A DNA stretch of 57,801 bases from Plantago elongata (lineage: Eukaryota > Streptophyta > Magnoliopsida > Lamiales > Plantaginaceae), in assembly GCA_036897095.1 (NCBI GenBank), contig JAYMSP010000325.1:1-57801 (forward strand). Direction: 5' to 3'. The notes under the pieces are model-generated. The model was not told the DNA's origin. It did not search any database and worked only from the letters and a program-made list of their open reading frames with translations. The translations under genes were made by a program, and so were the position numbers. Shown in pieces: positions 23,501-36,824 of the stretch. The first letter of the stretch is position 1; every line of letters starts with the position of its first letter.

Positions 23501-26209
23501 GCCAAAGCGCCTGTTTATTTTTACGGTTTATATATGTAGCATGTTGATTTCAAAGTAATTCATTTTGCGTTTCTGTTTTTGTTATGTTTACTCAAAATAT
23601 TTCCAATCACTATATCTTACTTTGTTTCATTATTTAATATCTCCGCAAATAATAAATCTATATTTGGTTGTTTTAGATACTGTTTCCTGTATTTGTATAA
23701 TTTGTGGAAACCTTTATTGGTATACTTTTGAGCCTGGCTTTTCAAAATCTTACCGGCTGTTTGGCACTCATCTTAAGTCAAAATCTTACCGGCTGTTTGG
23801 TACTCATCTTAAGTCAAAATCTTACTGGCTGTTTGGCACTCATCTTAAGTAAACTATTCATCTGTTAAAATGTTTTGGGGTATTTGTTTTGTATCTTGTA
23901 CAACAAAAAATTTAACTCAATCTTTTATCCACTAAACAATAACCAATCTATATTTTCACTTCATCTTTACTTTTTCAATCAAACTAACAACTTTAATCCA
24001 ATCAAATAACTTAGAAAGTATCAAATACATGACTTCATTCTTATACAAACCACTTTATTCATACACACCCTATATAACAACCCTATAAACCCATTAAATT
24101 TTTAACTCTATTGCACACACCATTTGTTATAACCTACTTAACCCAGTTACTATTCATCAACTAAATTTTTTGTTTAACTCAATCTTTTAACTCTATACCA
24201 ATTACCAAACAACCAGTTAGTATTTGAAGAATTCGAGAAACCAAAACAGGACCCCACAAGTAATGTTATGTTAGTTTATTGCATCTGGATCAGTTGACTT
24301 GGTTTTGTTATATGTGGTCAGGAATTTATAGGATTTGGATTGAATGCTAATATGAGATGTTGGAGCTTTGGTAGAGTAGGGGAAAAAGTTGGGAATATAG
24401 ATCTCAATACTCAATGGATGAATGGATCTCTCTACTATTTCTGTAAGAGGAACCAAGTCGGGAGAACAAGTATCGAAACACTAGATCACGTCCCATGGCA
24501 GAGCTGGCTAGTTCTGTGATTAAAGTGGATAAATTTTGTAAAGGTTCAATCTTATTCAAAGTCAGTCTGGTTAAAATTGATGAACCAAATCGTCTGTTAG
24601 CCATTTGCTGTTTTCTACTAGAACATAAGGTATGGACAAACCTCTCTAGGTAACAAAGGTTTTTCCATGCCTATACTTGAGGAAAATTAATGTGTTCAAT
24701 TCCCTATATTTGATTGAGATTTGGACAGTTGTAGCTAAAAATCTTCCTCTTTGCATGATTACTTTGGCCATCCAATTAGATTTATGAGTCTTGCCTTAGT
24801 CTCACTTCATCTTCAACAATCTTTGATAATTTCTGGAAAGCTATGATGTTTTAGGAACCGTATCAACAAGTAATCCGTTTCATTATTTTTGGACAAGATC
24901 TTGATAGGGCAGGGCGTCTTGGGTTTAGCACCTTTGACAGAGTAGCTTTGGTTCTGTGATTGATAATATCTGACTTGCACATTTGTTGTTTTTGTATCTG
25001 ACTGGATGAAAATATGCTACCTTTTAGATTCAGGTAACTTATCTAGGTATTTGACTATTTATGAGGTTCTGATGTGGCGTGAGGACCGAGGACTATATAG
25101 CAGTTTTTTGTGAGAAAAAGTTTCTTGAGATTGACATCACATGTTTAGCTACAAGCATCACTGAATTAGCTACAAACAACACATGTTTCAGAATGCAGGT
25201 AATGCACAGTATATATTACACACACAATGTTCAAAACTAAACATGTGACTTTTGTAGATAAACATGAGATTTTGACCAAGTAGTATAGTAATTGGATCAA
25301 GTAGTGAGTCTGCTAAGAATTGTGAAGGCATGGTTACTTGAATTGTTTTTTGCTGAGAAGAATCTTAACCCACCTTACTCAATTTCAGAAGAGGATACAT
25401 AGATTTAATTGTGCGAGGTGTCTAGACTCTAGTGAGTCTTTCCTGCTTTAACTTTCAACCTTCTGCACCAAGCTTTCATGTGGTATACAGAGTCAATAGG
25501 AAACCATTAGGTACTCTTTGTAGTTTGTATCTTGCATCATTAAATTCTTTTTTGGTTAAGTACATCTATCTCTAAAATGTTACTTGAACAGGTTGGATTG
25601 AAAATGTTCCTGGGTGTCACAGCATCTGTCTCTAATTGGGATGCGGAGGGGACAACATGCAGTTTAATTTTGGAGGATAATCCTCTGGTAGATTTTGTTG
25701 AGCTTCCTGATACCTGTCAAGGACTCTACTACTGCAACATTTTAAGTGGTGTTATAAGAGGAGCCCTTGAGATGGTAAACAATCCTTTTAGTATACGGCT
25801 TATCCACCTGTTAAAAAATGTTGATTGGCTTGATGCAAAATGTGTCAATTTCAGTATTTTCTCAATATCTACTTGTGACTTTTAAAGTATGCATCTTCTT
25901 ATAATTCTCGATTTCAAAGCTTCAAAAAGGATTAAAAATCAATTCTACAACTCCTTGTGATTTATACAATTCAATTGGATGCTTCATTCTACAACTTTTA
26001 TATGATTTTTAATGGATGAATTTTCACAATGAGGTCGAAGTATTATCAAGCATGACGTCTTACATTTTTTTTCCCATTCATCTTAGGTGTCAATGAAAAC
26101 TGAGGTAACATGGCTGCGGGACATGCTTAGAGGTGATGACGTGTTTGAGTTGCAAGTGAAACTTCTTAAACAAGTCCCCGAGGAGTACCCGTATAAGGAT
26201 GATGAGTAA
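20600..26209 (+). CDS. BET3: Trafficking protein particle complex subunit 3 (BET3 / TRAPPC3)
   Basis: Core subunit of the TRAPP complexes, which act as tethers and Rab GTPase exchange factors at ER-Golgi membranes. Five exons: 20600-20656, 20749-20846, 22463-22562, 25592-25774, 26087-26209. They give 186 aa, the normal BET3 length. Diagnostic sequence: NAELFTLTYGAIVRQLL, DEVNKQLDQMGYNIGIRL, LILEDNPLVDFVELP and GVIRGALEM. Cys73 in VSRCVDF sits at the position of the acylated cysteine of other BET3 proteins. The C-terminal part (exon 5) is less conserved, as usual. Introns 2 and 3 are large (1.6 and 3.0 kb) and filled with repeats. The exon 2 donor is GTGATT, weaker than average but supported by phase. 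Confidence 0.95.
21030..21500. repeat. Minisatellite in BET3 intron 2 (about 75-80 bp unit)
   Basis: A unit containing CATGCTCTAGTTAGTTTCGA, TTTATGCCGTCTAAAGAGTA and GAGGAGATGTATAACTTG repeats about six times, with the GTAGATAC landmark near 21055, 21138, 21216, 21290, 21362 (as GTAGTTAC) and 21440. Weaker related sequence continues to about 21690 and reappears after the inserted elements at about 22313-22420. Confidence 0.85.
21741..21831 (+). mobile_element. tRNA-derived SINE-like copy (family A, best copy)
   Basis: GTGCAGCCCAGTTGGTAAGA is a good tRNA A-box region. GGTTCGAGTCACC contains the B box GTTCGAGTC. The spacing resembles a tRNA gene, but the sequence lacks a foldable acceptor stem and runs into CCGTTTCAAAGAAAAA. 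It belongs with the copies at 2999, 17438, 27415 and 37853. Confidence 0.65.
21832..22309 (+). mobile_element. Solo-LTR-like element with about 31-bp inverted termini
   Basis: Left end TGTTGAGAATTTAACTTGGA and right end TTAAATTTCCAACA form near-perfect inverted termini of about 31 bp with TG...CA ends. Inside is a TATA box (CTATAAATACTG at about 22019-22030), consistent with an LTR promoter in plus orientation. No coding sequence and no clear target duplication, so a non-autonomous DNA element remains possible. It sits directly after the SINE tail and splits the minisatellite. Confidence 0.6.
23131..24218. mobile_element. Foldback-type element in BET3 intron 3
   Basis: A left arm of about 300 bp (about 23131-23460) and a right arm (about 23890-24218) are inverted copies. 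Left TTAGTTGATGAATACTAACT corresponds to right AGTTACTATTCATCAACTAA. Left GTTTAGTGGATAAAAAGTT corresponds to right ATCTTTTATCCACTAAACAA-type sequence. The arms are about 80 percent alike by eye. Termini resemble TGGCTGTTTGG. The spacer holds a three-copy repeat (23738-23850). No ORF of interest. Confidence 0.75.
23738..23850. repeat. Three tandem copies of a 36-bp unit
   Basis: Unit TCAAAATCTTACCGGCTGTT + TGGCACTCATCTTAAG occurs three times with one or two differences. It lies in the spacer of the foldback element. Each unit contains GGCTGTTTGG, similar to the element termini. Confidence 0.9.
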
Positions 26210-28412
26210 CTTTCTCTGCCTACAGTACATTCGACCATGCTTGTATCTGTTTGGTGATAAGATTTTCTGACTTTGTCTAGTCTAGTTATTGGGATGTTTC
26301 CTATCTAAAAAATCTTTTATAAACCTATTCCGAGTACTAAGAGTGTTTTTTTCATAGCTTAAGTGCTCAATCAATCAAGAAATATCGAAGTAGTTGGTTA
26401 GCTTGATTTGATAATGAATCAGGGCGTATTTCAACAAATGCTCAGTTGATGTTGATACTCCAATATTCATGATCGAGTGTAATTTAATCAAGCATGCCAT
26501 GTTTCTTTTGATTTTGTTTATAGTTTTTTACTTTTCATACATGGCCTTGGATGAGTTTGCAGTTTCGGGGTAAGTGAGATACATCTTTACTTGGTTATAT
26601 CATGAACTCTCAGAAGGGATTGTCTTCTAATTATTCAATGTATGATAAGACACAGCACAGAGATTAGCTTCTTGAAATATTTGTTTGGAGAAAAAATGTA
26701 GGGATTTTGATCCTCCTTTTTCCTATCCTTGAAGACTTAAGATGATGTCCTGGATCCTAATCCATGAGTTTTTTTTTTTCATCTTGTACATAAACCCTAT
26801 AGATGGAAACTACTAAATGATTAACCTTGGTAGTGTCTTTTTCATGTGATATATGTATTGGCCCTTGCTCTTTCTTCCTTCTCCCTACTGTGCACGGTGT
26901 AAGTCTGTCACTATCGGGAGGGAATGTGTACCTATCCGGGATTTTTTTGATTTTACATTTGGTAGTAGGGGCCGATTTGAGCATTGTCATGACAGATTAA
27001 CGTGTGTGAAGCGTGAATGAGACTTGGAATGTTTTGCACCCTTGGAAAGATCAATTGCCGTGCACACCACTTTTGCATTGCATCGTAGTATTCAAATCCT
27101 TTAAAAACCGGCGTCCCAGTTGTATGGTTATTACTTATTAATCGGACCAAGTTGAACATTGATTAAGAACTCAAGTGGCTAAAATAGTTTGAACAGTCTT
27201 GTGTTAAATTTATACAGCCTGGTATTGCATAGTGAAATTATCTAATAAGGACTTCAGCCCTTCCAAGACAATAGAGCCATTCAAAATAGGCCTAATCATT
27301 CGGATTAAATAATAATTTGTCTAATTGTCCCTTTATTCAATTTGAATCTTTTCGTTGTTTAAAAAGATTTCATATTTAAAAAATTTAACACGTGTAATTT
27401 AAATGTGAAGTTTTTTTTTCAAACGGTTAAAGAGCGACTTGAACCCGACCTATTGGTTGGAAGCGTAAAATTTATTGTTTGTTATTTGTTATGTGGGGTT
27501 GCTTCATTTTTTCAGTAATAGTAATGTATGAAGTTTTGTGGGATGACTAAAAATGTCAAATATATGAAGTTATGCGGGATGAAAAAGTATTACTTTTTTA
27601 AGAATAAATTACATTTGACCTCTTGAATTTTGTTATGACAGATGGGTACCCATTATATCGTTATTGAAGTCTAGTCCGACAACAATTAATTATATACATG
27701 TCCATGAATTCGACTTTTGATGAATTTAACCCGAGAAAGTCATGTTTACCACTCTTCAATTATCAACTTTTAAAAATGACAAACAAACTCAACATTGATG
27801 ATGCATGACTTAGACAGTCGAGGTTTCTCCCGTAACAAATTCACTTCATTCATAATTCACCTCAGTGCCATCTTGAGACTAATTTCTTCATTTGTTGTTT
27901 AATCAAAACATACATCGCTAAATAAACTCAAGCCGCCCAGTGAAAATGCTTGCATTTCTCGATTTCCATCAAGCTAAAACAAATTAATCTACACGAACTC
28001 AAATTTCAACTCGACTCCAAAAAATTAATTCTATCATAAAATACACTGAGATTCTCCTTCTCAACTTATTGTTCCTCCTTCATTATTTTTAATTAGATTT
28101 TACAATATCGTGTTGTAACATTCGGCCCGATTAACAATTGAGTATGAGGGGTCAAGTTGCACTCTTAGAACCTTCGGATGGTGTATTTGCTAGTGGAGTC
28201 TAAAATATCATCCGTGATTCCAATGATTGTCACTTGTTGGTGGCTTACGGATTAGGTTACCAAATAATACGTCAACCACTCAAAAACAAAGAAGAAGAAG
28301 AAAAAGAAGAAAAAGAGGACCATTCGATTAATACTTTTCTTTGCTAATAATAACTTGCCGTGAAGGAATCGCCATCCAAGAAACGTGTCTGTTTCTAATT
28401 GGTCTTCGCGAC
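26210..28412. other. Intergenic between BET3 and polyubiquitin
   Basis: Contains the BET3 3' region, a SINE family A fragment (27415-27470) and, in the right part, the polyubiquitin promoter. A GAAGAAGAAGAAAAAGAAG purine tract lies near 28289-28318. Two ORFs near 26.75-27.16 kb have no recognisable family and were not called. Confidence 0.55.
27415..27470 (-). mobile_element. tRNA-derived SINE-like fragment (family A)
   Basis: The minus strand reads ACGCTTCCAACCAATAGGTC, GGGTTCAAGTCGC (B-box-like), then CCGTTTGAAAAAAAAA. It matches the 3' two-thirds of the 21741 copy, including the CCGTTT + A-run end. Confidence 0.6.
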
Positions 28413-28421
28413 TTATAAATA
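28413..28421 (+). promoter_or_regulatory. TATA box of the polyubiquitin gene
   Basis: TTATAAATA lies about 30 bp before a pyrimidine-rich leader that ends at a GTACG splice donor. The position fits a core promoter for the leader exon (about 28445-28506). Confidence 0.7.
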
Positions 28422-28506
28422 AAGCTCTCTTCACCTCAATTTTTCATCATTCAGTTCACAGAAAATCTCTCTCAATCAAATCGTCTTTTCTTCTTCTTCT
28501 TTCAAG

Positions 28507-31054
<2,548 letters not shown>

Positions 31055-32332
31055 ACAATATGTGTTGAATTTTCATTCCTATTAAGTACTTGTGTTGGCT
31101 ACCATTCTTGCTTGTTAAGGATGTAGTTTACCTCTGTTTTGAACTCAGTTTGATGGATGCTGTAATGGCTTTGTGGATAATTGGTGTTCGTTCTACTAAA
31201 TAAATGTCTCTTGTTAAATACATCTCTCTCTGCTGTTTTGTGCTTGTTCATTAACTACTTGATCTTCTTGTTGTTATGAATCCTTTGACAGCAAAAGTTG
31301 GTACACATTTGTTGTTACTTGATGTTAATTTATCTGTGTACTAGGCATGAACGATTCTTGCCATTGAAAGATATCAAGGGCTATCTCCGGCATCCTCAAT
31401 CTGTTAACTACAAGTGCAAATTTAAATTTCTATGTTAGAAAATAGTCAAATGCATATAATCTTCTTCTAAGTTGTAATGTTCATTAAGTTCAGGACTCAT
31501 TGGTGTTGCCAATTTACTTTGTCAATAGATGACATGAACAATTTACTCGCAGCAATCAACAATTGAAACATTTGTGAGAATTGGCTTTGATTACAATCTG
31601 GTTTATCAAAGTAGTACACCATTGGAGGTTATTAATGTGCTCTGTCTAGAGGTTCTAACTGCTCATTGCCGGTTGGCTGACAATGGTACCGGACTGAACC
31701 TGAGGTAATGAGCTTCTGAAGTTCGATCCTTAATAGAAAAGAGCTTGCGAAGAACGAGATCCAGCCAACCTTCCATCTCTTGCATTCTCTTTATGTTGTA
31801 TGAAACATCTGAGTTATGTGGTTTGCTTAGTACAAAATATTTGGAGGCATTTTGGCACATTTTTCACTATGTGTTTCTTATTATTTAATGAGTAGGAAAA
31901 TTTCCTTTCATATCAAATTCAAGCCAGGTCTGAGAAGTAAACTTGTAACTATGAGTTGATGAATCAGATTAAATCAGGAAGTGCTGATGTATATACTTAA
32001 AACTTCTTAATTCTTTATGTAATTTCAAATCATGTTGAATCAAATGTTGGTTTGGAAATTCATAAATTTAAGGTTAAGGTTACTCTAAAATATATACTAA
32101 TGTAATAACCGTGTAGTGTGTTACGCAGATTCTAGTAATTTTATATAGATGTTTCGAGTATATTCAATCCTGGGATTGTTTCTTTTGATGTGTATGATAC
32201 CTGGAGGTTGTGTATTTAAAACATGCATGTATATAAAACTTAACTGGACACATTCCCCAAAATCGATTAACACATGAACAAATACATATGCCCAATGTAT
32301 TTATTAGGAGCTACTAACGAAATCTAGCTACA
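31055..32332. other. Intergenic, convergent 3' ends of polyubiquitin and ANTH genes
   Basis: Holds the polyubiquitin 3' untranslated region with AATAAA at 31199-31204, and the 3' flank of the minus-strand ANTH gene. No other gene or element was recognised. Confidence 0.6.
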
Positions 32333-34300
32333 TCAATTTTCACAATCTACACCATATGTCTGTTTAGATATAATCTTATTTTGGTTTTGTAGCCACAATT
32401 GTTGCTCTTGCGATAGATTCTGCTGTTCATTCAACACCCCTTCACTGGAAAATAAGTCAGCCAACGGATCGTTCTGGCTATGCAATGGAATCCAATTCGG
32501 AGATGGATTCTGTGCTGAGAACGTAGGAACGGCTTCAAATGTCGGTGATGGCGTATTTGTTACTTCTGGCAGTTCGTCCTGTAGGAACGGGTTGTAATGG
32601 TTATTTGGTGGGAATCTAGGCGTAAGTTGGTTTTCTGCTGGTGGTGCTGATGCATCAGATAACACGAGCTCCCAGCCGGAAGTGGCAGCAGGATGGTTCT
32701 GCTCGATCTGTGTGTTGTCTGAAAGAGATTGTGGTGAATTTGACGTAGACATGGTTGACAGGGCTTGAGCCAACTCGAGTTCCCAATTCTTGGAACCTGG
32801 GGATTCTAGTGTGACGTTCTCCTTTTCCTTTTCCATCTGGTCTTTCTCCCATGGCCAATCTCCAATCGACATGACATCAACCATGGAATTGGACACTGGC
32901 AACGACCTAGTCGATTCCGTTTCACTGTTGTTTATATCAAAGGAATCTTCTGCTGGTTGAGATGCTGGATACGTTTCAAGATCGATGGAAATGGCAGGGG
33001 GTTTGTGCTCTAATGTCCAATCTCCAATTAACATGAGATCAGTAACTGAACTTGAATTTGGCAAAGACCTGGTCGACTTTGTGTTACTTATTCTGAATGC
33101 ATGGTCCGTTTGAGATGACGGGTATGCCTCAAGATCAATGGAAATTGCAGGAGGATTTGCCACATCTGTTTCCGTTGAACTTATCAGTTCTTCTAACGAT
33201 GTGCATTGAGATCCAAGTTCCGAATTTCGCACCCTCTGTCCATTCACTTCGTCTGCTTTCCCACCAAAACTGTGAAACCGGCTGTGGCTCGGGCTAGGGA
33301 GAAGTAGATTCCGGATTGGATTTCCTTGCTTAGAATTTGATGAAAATGAACTTTGATCTTTTAAGAACTCTTGAAGCGTTTCGATCAACTCTTCCGATAT
33401 CTTATTTACGCTTGGATATTCGGAGCGTCGACCAACGCCTAGACTCTTGCAAAGTGCATAGAATGCACTGAGCTCTTCAAACTGCTTGGCAGCCTTAACA
33501 CAGGCTTGGAAAGCACTCACACAGTTCTGATACTGTAAATGGAAGAAACTGTCCAACAAAAGCGTAAGCCCGTCGGAAATGTCTTTGTATAACTCGAAAC
33601 TTTCCTGCACGATGGCGTAGAACGATATCAGAACCAACCTGTTCGTCTTAGCTGCACCCGTCGGCCGTGTGGCAATTGCTCGCTCGAGCAACCTTTGCCA
33701 ATACGACATTTTGTCAAGCAACATGGCCGGTTTCATGTCCCTATCTGGCTCCGTAACCTTCCGTGATCCCCTGCTCTTGCTTCGTTCGTAGTACCCAGTT
33801 TTGCGGTCGTCATATGTATACCTGCGTTGCAACTTCCCCGTCAGGAAGCATTCTAACCGCTCATCGAGATACATAGAGAACGTGCGGACAAACGCCGTGA
33901 AATCCCAAGGGCTGGAATTCGAGTCATCACGGAAGCTCGAGAGATTGAGAATCTTGGCACCCCGTTTCATAGAGTGGAGGATTTCCCTTGGGAAATACGG
34001 GTCCCCATCCTGGAAGATTCGCAGGACGAGCATGAGCGATTTCAAAGCCACGACCCAATTACGTGTCCGCCCTATACGCTTGCCGATTGCACGGGCGCAC
34101 GTTGCAGCATGCATCTTGTTAGACGAGACGGTAAACAAAACTTCATAGATGTATTTGTCGTCGATTGGAACGGAATCATGTGTGGTGGCTCTGAGGACCG
34201 CAACCTCAAGATTGGAAGAACTGTTGTTAGAGACCCTAGCTAGGCTAATGCTGGTTTGATCTTTCACTGCAGCAATAGCCTGGTAGAACTTGCTTGGCAT
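32333..34300 (-). CDS. ANTH-domain clathrin assembly protein (CALM/AP180 family)
   Basis: Endocytic adaptor of 655 aa, intronless, resembling the longer plant PICALM proteins such as the At1g05020 type. The start at 34300 (MPSKFYQAIAAVKDQTSISL) is the family start; an in-frame ATG 54 bp upstream adds an untypical hydrophobic leader and was not used. Residues 1-300 form the ANTH domain: lipid-binding VKDQTS, DKYIYEVL, NWVVALKSLMLVLRIFQDGD and FRDDSNSSPWDFTAFVRT. The C-terminal half is disordered and carries an NPF motif (570-572, EH-domain ligand), DPLADLF (611-617) and WELELAQAL/WELVLSDAS motifs. It also contains a tandem internal duplication (residues 383-433 and 434-484). The domain assignment is firm; the exact paralogue is not. 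Confidence 0.94.
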   Translation of the reverse strand: MPSKFYQAIAAVKDQTSISLARVSNNSSSNLEVAVLRATTHDSVPIDDKYIYEVLFTVSSNKMHAATCARAIGKRIGRTRNWVVALKSLMLVLRIFQDGDPYFPREILHSMKRGAKILNLSSFRDDSNSSPWDFTAFVRTFSMYLDERLECFLTGKLQRRYTYDDRKTGYYERSKSRGSRKVTEPDRDMKPAMLLDKMSYWQRLLERAIATRPTGAAKTNRLVLISFYAIVQESFELYKDISDGLTLLLDSFFHLQYQNCVSAFQACVKAAKQFEELSAFYALCKSLGVGRRSEYPSVNKISEELIETLQEFLKDQSSFSSNSKQGNPIRNLLLPSPSHSRFHSFGGKADEVNGQRVRNSELGSQCTSLEELISSTETDVANPPAISIDLEAYPSSQTDHAFRISNTKSTRSLPNSSSVTDLMLIGDWTLEHKPPAISIDLETYPASQPAEDSFDINNSETESTRSLPVSNSMVDVMSIGDWPWEKDQMEKEKENVTLESPGSKNWELELAQALSTMSTSNSPQSLSDNTQIEQNHPAATSGWELVLSDASAPPAENQLTPRFPPNNHYNPFLQDELPEVTNTPSPTFEAVPTFSAQNPSPNWIPLHSQNDPLADLFSSEGVLNEQQNLSQEQQLWLQNQNKIISKQTYGVDCEN

Positions 34301-35696
34301 TGTTGAGATGATAACTGATAACAAGATCAATACCTTGTTCTTTGCAAGGAACACTAAAATGAGATAAATTTTGTTCCTTAGTTAATTCTTATCCTTGTTC
34401 ATAAAAGTGATGTTGAATTGGAAAAGAAAACAGAAGATAATTCAGAAAAAAGGTTTTGTATTTTTTAGTTTTGTGTTTTGTGGATGAGAGTATCAATAGG
34501 TTGAATAAATGTAGAAAGATTGCTATATTTGTAAATACATAACTAATTCCTCTCCATGCCTCACACATGTTCTAAGAGCCTTTGTTCTTGGATCTGATCC
34601 TAACCATTTTAATTACAAGAGAAAATGCATTTCCCTTTTTCATTTTGTGATTAAAAATCCGGTAAAAAGTATGAATGTATCTTATGATTTTTAAAAAAAA
34701 AATTATGATGTAAGCAACTGATTTACTATTTATAACATAAACGCAAATCAGATCAATTTTAAATTTTTTCCAAGTGTAACACTAATTTTTTATAAAATAA
34801 GTACTCTTTTGAGATATGAATAGATGTTTCTTGAGTTGTTAAAATTGCAAAGACATATATAATATTAAAAATTTATATACTTGCCCCCGCTTGTTAAAAG
34901 TAATGGTTATGTACAGCACATTCCTAGTCGGTTTGCATCCCCAGTCAAAAAAATCTTAAAATTGACAAAAATTGTAAAAACTACCAAATAAATGTGCCAA
35001 ATTTGTCCATAGTTTTTATCATACGAATAAATCAGGTGCCAAAATTTATCTATGCTAATTGAACGTATTGTTAATTAATGGTCACAAATTAATGTCAATA
35101 TTGAATACTCTTTATATAAATGGTATAACATAAAATATATAATTTAAACGGTGTCAGTATTTAGTATTATCTTGTTTTTCTTAAATATATTATCAAACTT
35201 GAAAGATAGTACAAAGTAGAAGGCGATCAAGTGATCAAGCCTAAAAATTTTAGAAATTGTAAAAATTAATCTAACAAGAGATGTTCATGTTGAAGTCGTG
35301 ACACAATCCACATTCTATAAGTAATAACATCAATAATCTGGCATAAAAAACTATCTTAAGAATTTGCTGCCTTCAATATTTATCTCCGACAGTTCAAACA
35401 AATCTATTGTAGCTCATTCATTCAAGTCCCCGGCATATGTTGAATATGCAGCCAACTCAGTACATCCTAGCATATCTTCCGTGTTGCGTCACACTTATAA
35501 AATAGGTGTGCCGGTGTCTCTTATAGAAAAATATTAGTACTCTTCTGTGCATGGTACACATATAAAGTGTAACTGTTTGAATTTTCCGGTCTAAATATCT
35601 GAGGTTGATTCAACTCTCTAAAAACATTTGCATAAATGTTGTATAAACGAAAAGAAACATCTCAATTGCATCTAACATGTGTGTACCTAATAATAA

Positions 35697-35867
35697 AGTG
35701 TATGTAGTCGAGTGACAAGTCGAGAAATCTCGTAACCATAAGGTCACGGATTTAATTTTTCGAAATTATTGATTATATTATCTACATAGAGATTGATGGT
35801 ATTTACATCTATAATAGATTGATAAATTCGTCTTGTTCAACAATTGTAATTATAATGCTATATTTAA
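35697..35867 (+). mobile_element. tRNA-derived SINE (family B), second copy
   Basis: Aligns over about 165 bp with the minus-strand copy at 12515-12683: TGTAGTCGAGTGACAAG head, CGTAACCATAAGGTCACGG, TAGAGATTGATGG, and an AAATTCGTCTTGTTCAACAA body ending in ATTGTAATTATAATGCTATA. The B box is decayed (GGATTTAATTT), so this copy is older or no longer transcribable. Confidence 0.7.
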
Positions 35868-36008
35868 AAAACATGTATGTACCTCACGAGTTGTAAAATA
35901 AAATGTTAGGAGGAATACATGTACCTTTGTTATAACTCAATATAGTTTGGTACTAATGCTATCTTCCCTTCAACTGAAAATTCGTTTAATTCAGTCTAAC
36001 TCTACTTA

Positions 36009-36164
36009 GAGTGTTTTATTTTCAACTGAAAATCAGTTCAGTTCGGCTTAGTTATAATTTATACCTTGTTCCAGCTCGGCTTAGTTATAATTTATACCTT
36101 TCTCCAGTTCAGTCCAGTTCATTTCAGTTAAATTCAGTAAATCTCAGTTGAAAAAAACACACCC
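36009..36164. mobile_element. Tourist-like MITE copy (TTA target duplication)
   Basis: Ends GAGTGTTTTATTTTCAACTG and CAGTTGAAAAAAACACACCC are inverted repeats. The element is flanked by TTA at 36006-36008 and 36165-36167. Inside, CGGCTTAGTTATAATTTATA occurs twice in tandem. Same family as 8461-8667. Confidence 0.7.
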
Positions 36165-36332
36165 TTAATTATATTCTATACTACACTTCAGTCCAGTTCA
36201 AAAAATTATAGTTGAAGATAATTCGGCTTAGTTATAATTTATACCTGTAAATCTCAATTGAAAAAGACACCCTTAATTATATTCTATACTACACTTCAGT
36301 CCAGTTCAAAAAAATTATAGTTGAAGATAATT
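36159..36332. repeat. Duplicated MITE-derived segment
   Basis: A segment starting ACCCTTAATTATATTCTATA and continuing ACACTTCAGTCCAGTTCAAA and TTATAGTTGAAGATAATT occurs at about 36161-36223 and again at about 36268-36332. A MITE-like piece (GGCTTAGTTATAATTTATAC to AATCTCAATTGAAAAAGACA) lies between. It reads as a local tandem duplication within the MITE cluster. Confidence 0.65.
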
Positions 36333-36449
36333 GAAGTTAAATCGCTAACTCCCGCATACATATTTTTATAAATTATGAAGAATTTCTAAACTTAGAGATC
36401 TCATCCACATTTTTCACTAGTTCAAAATGGTTCGGTATTAACCCGTTAA

Positions 36450-36824
36450 GGCTGTGTTCTCTTCAATTGAGATTTAAGTTGTGTTCTCTTCAACTGAGAT
36501 TTACTGAACAAAACTGAACTGAATTGGACTGAACTAGACTGAACTGAATTGAAGTAAGGTATAAATTATAACTAAGACTGAACTGGACTGAACTGAACTG
36601 AAGTGAAGTGATTTTCAGTTCAAGAAAACACAACATTACTGAACTGACTGAACGCAACTGAAGTGATTTTCAGTTGACAAGAACACAACCTTACTAAACT
36701 GAAGTAAGATGTGAATTATAACTAAGCCGAAATGAATTAAATTGAATTGAACTGAACTGCACTCAATTCGACATAACTAAACTGGACAGAACTAAATTGA
36801 TTTTCAGTTAAACAAAACATAGCC
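36450..36824. mobile_element. Composite/nested Tourist-like MITE (TAA target duplication)
   Basis: The outer ends GGCTGTGTTCTCTTCAATTG and CAGTTAAACAAAACATAGCC are inverted and flanked by TAA at 36447-36449 and 36825-36827. Internal second and third termini (GTTGTGTTCTCTTCAACTGA at about 36479; AACACAAC before TTA at about 36636 and 36690) show that copies have inserted into or duplicated within one another. The interior is rich in ACTGAACTGAA units. No ORF. Confidence 0.7.

Noticed and set aside
26757-27159. Two minus-strand ORFs (77 and 68 aa)
   Set aside because: No recognisable domain, no joined frame and ordinary composition for random ORFs.
34301-34354. Upstream in-frame ATG adding 18 residues to the ANTH protein
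   Set aside because: ANTH proteins start with a short MPSK/MAPS-type end just before VKDQTS, and the added hydrophobic stretch would disturb the lipid-binding N-terminus.
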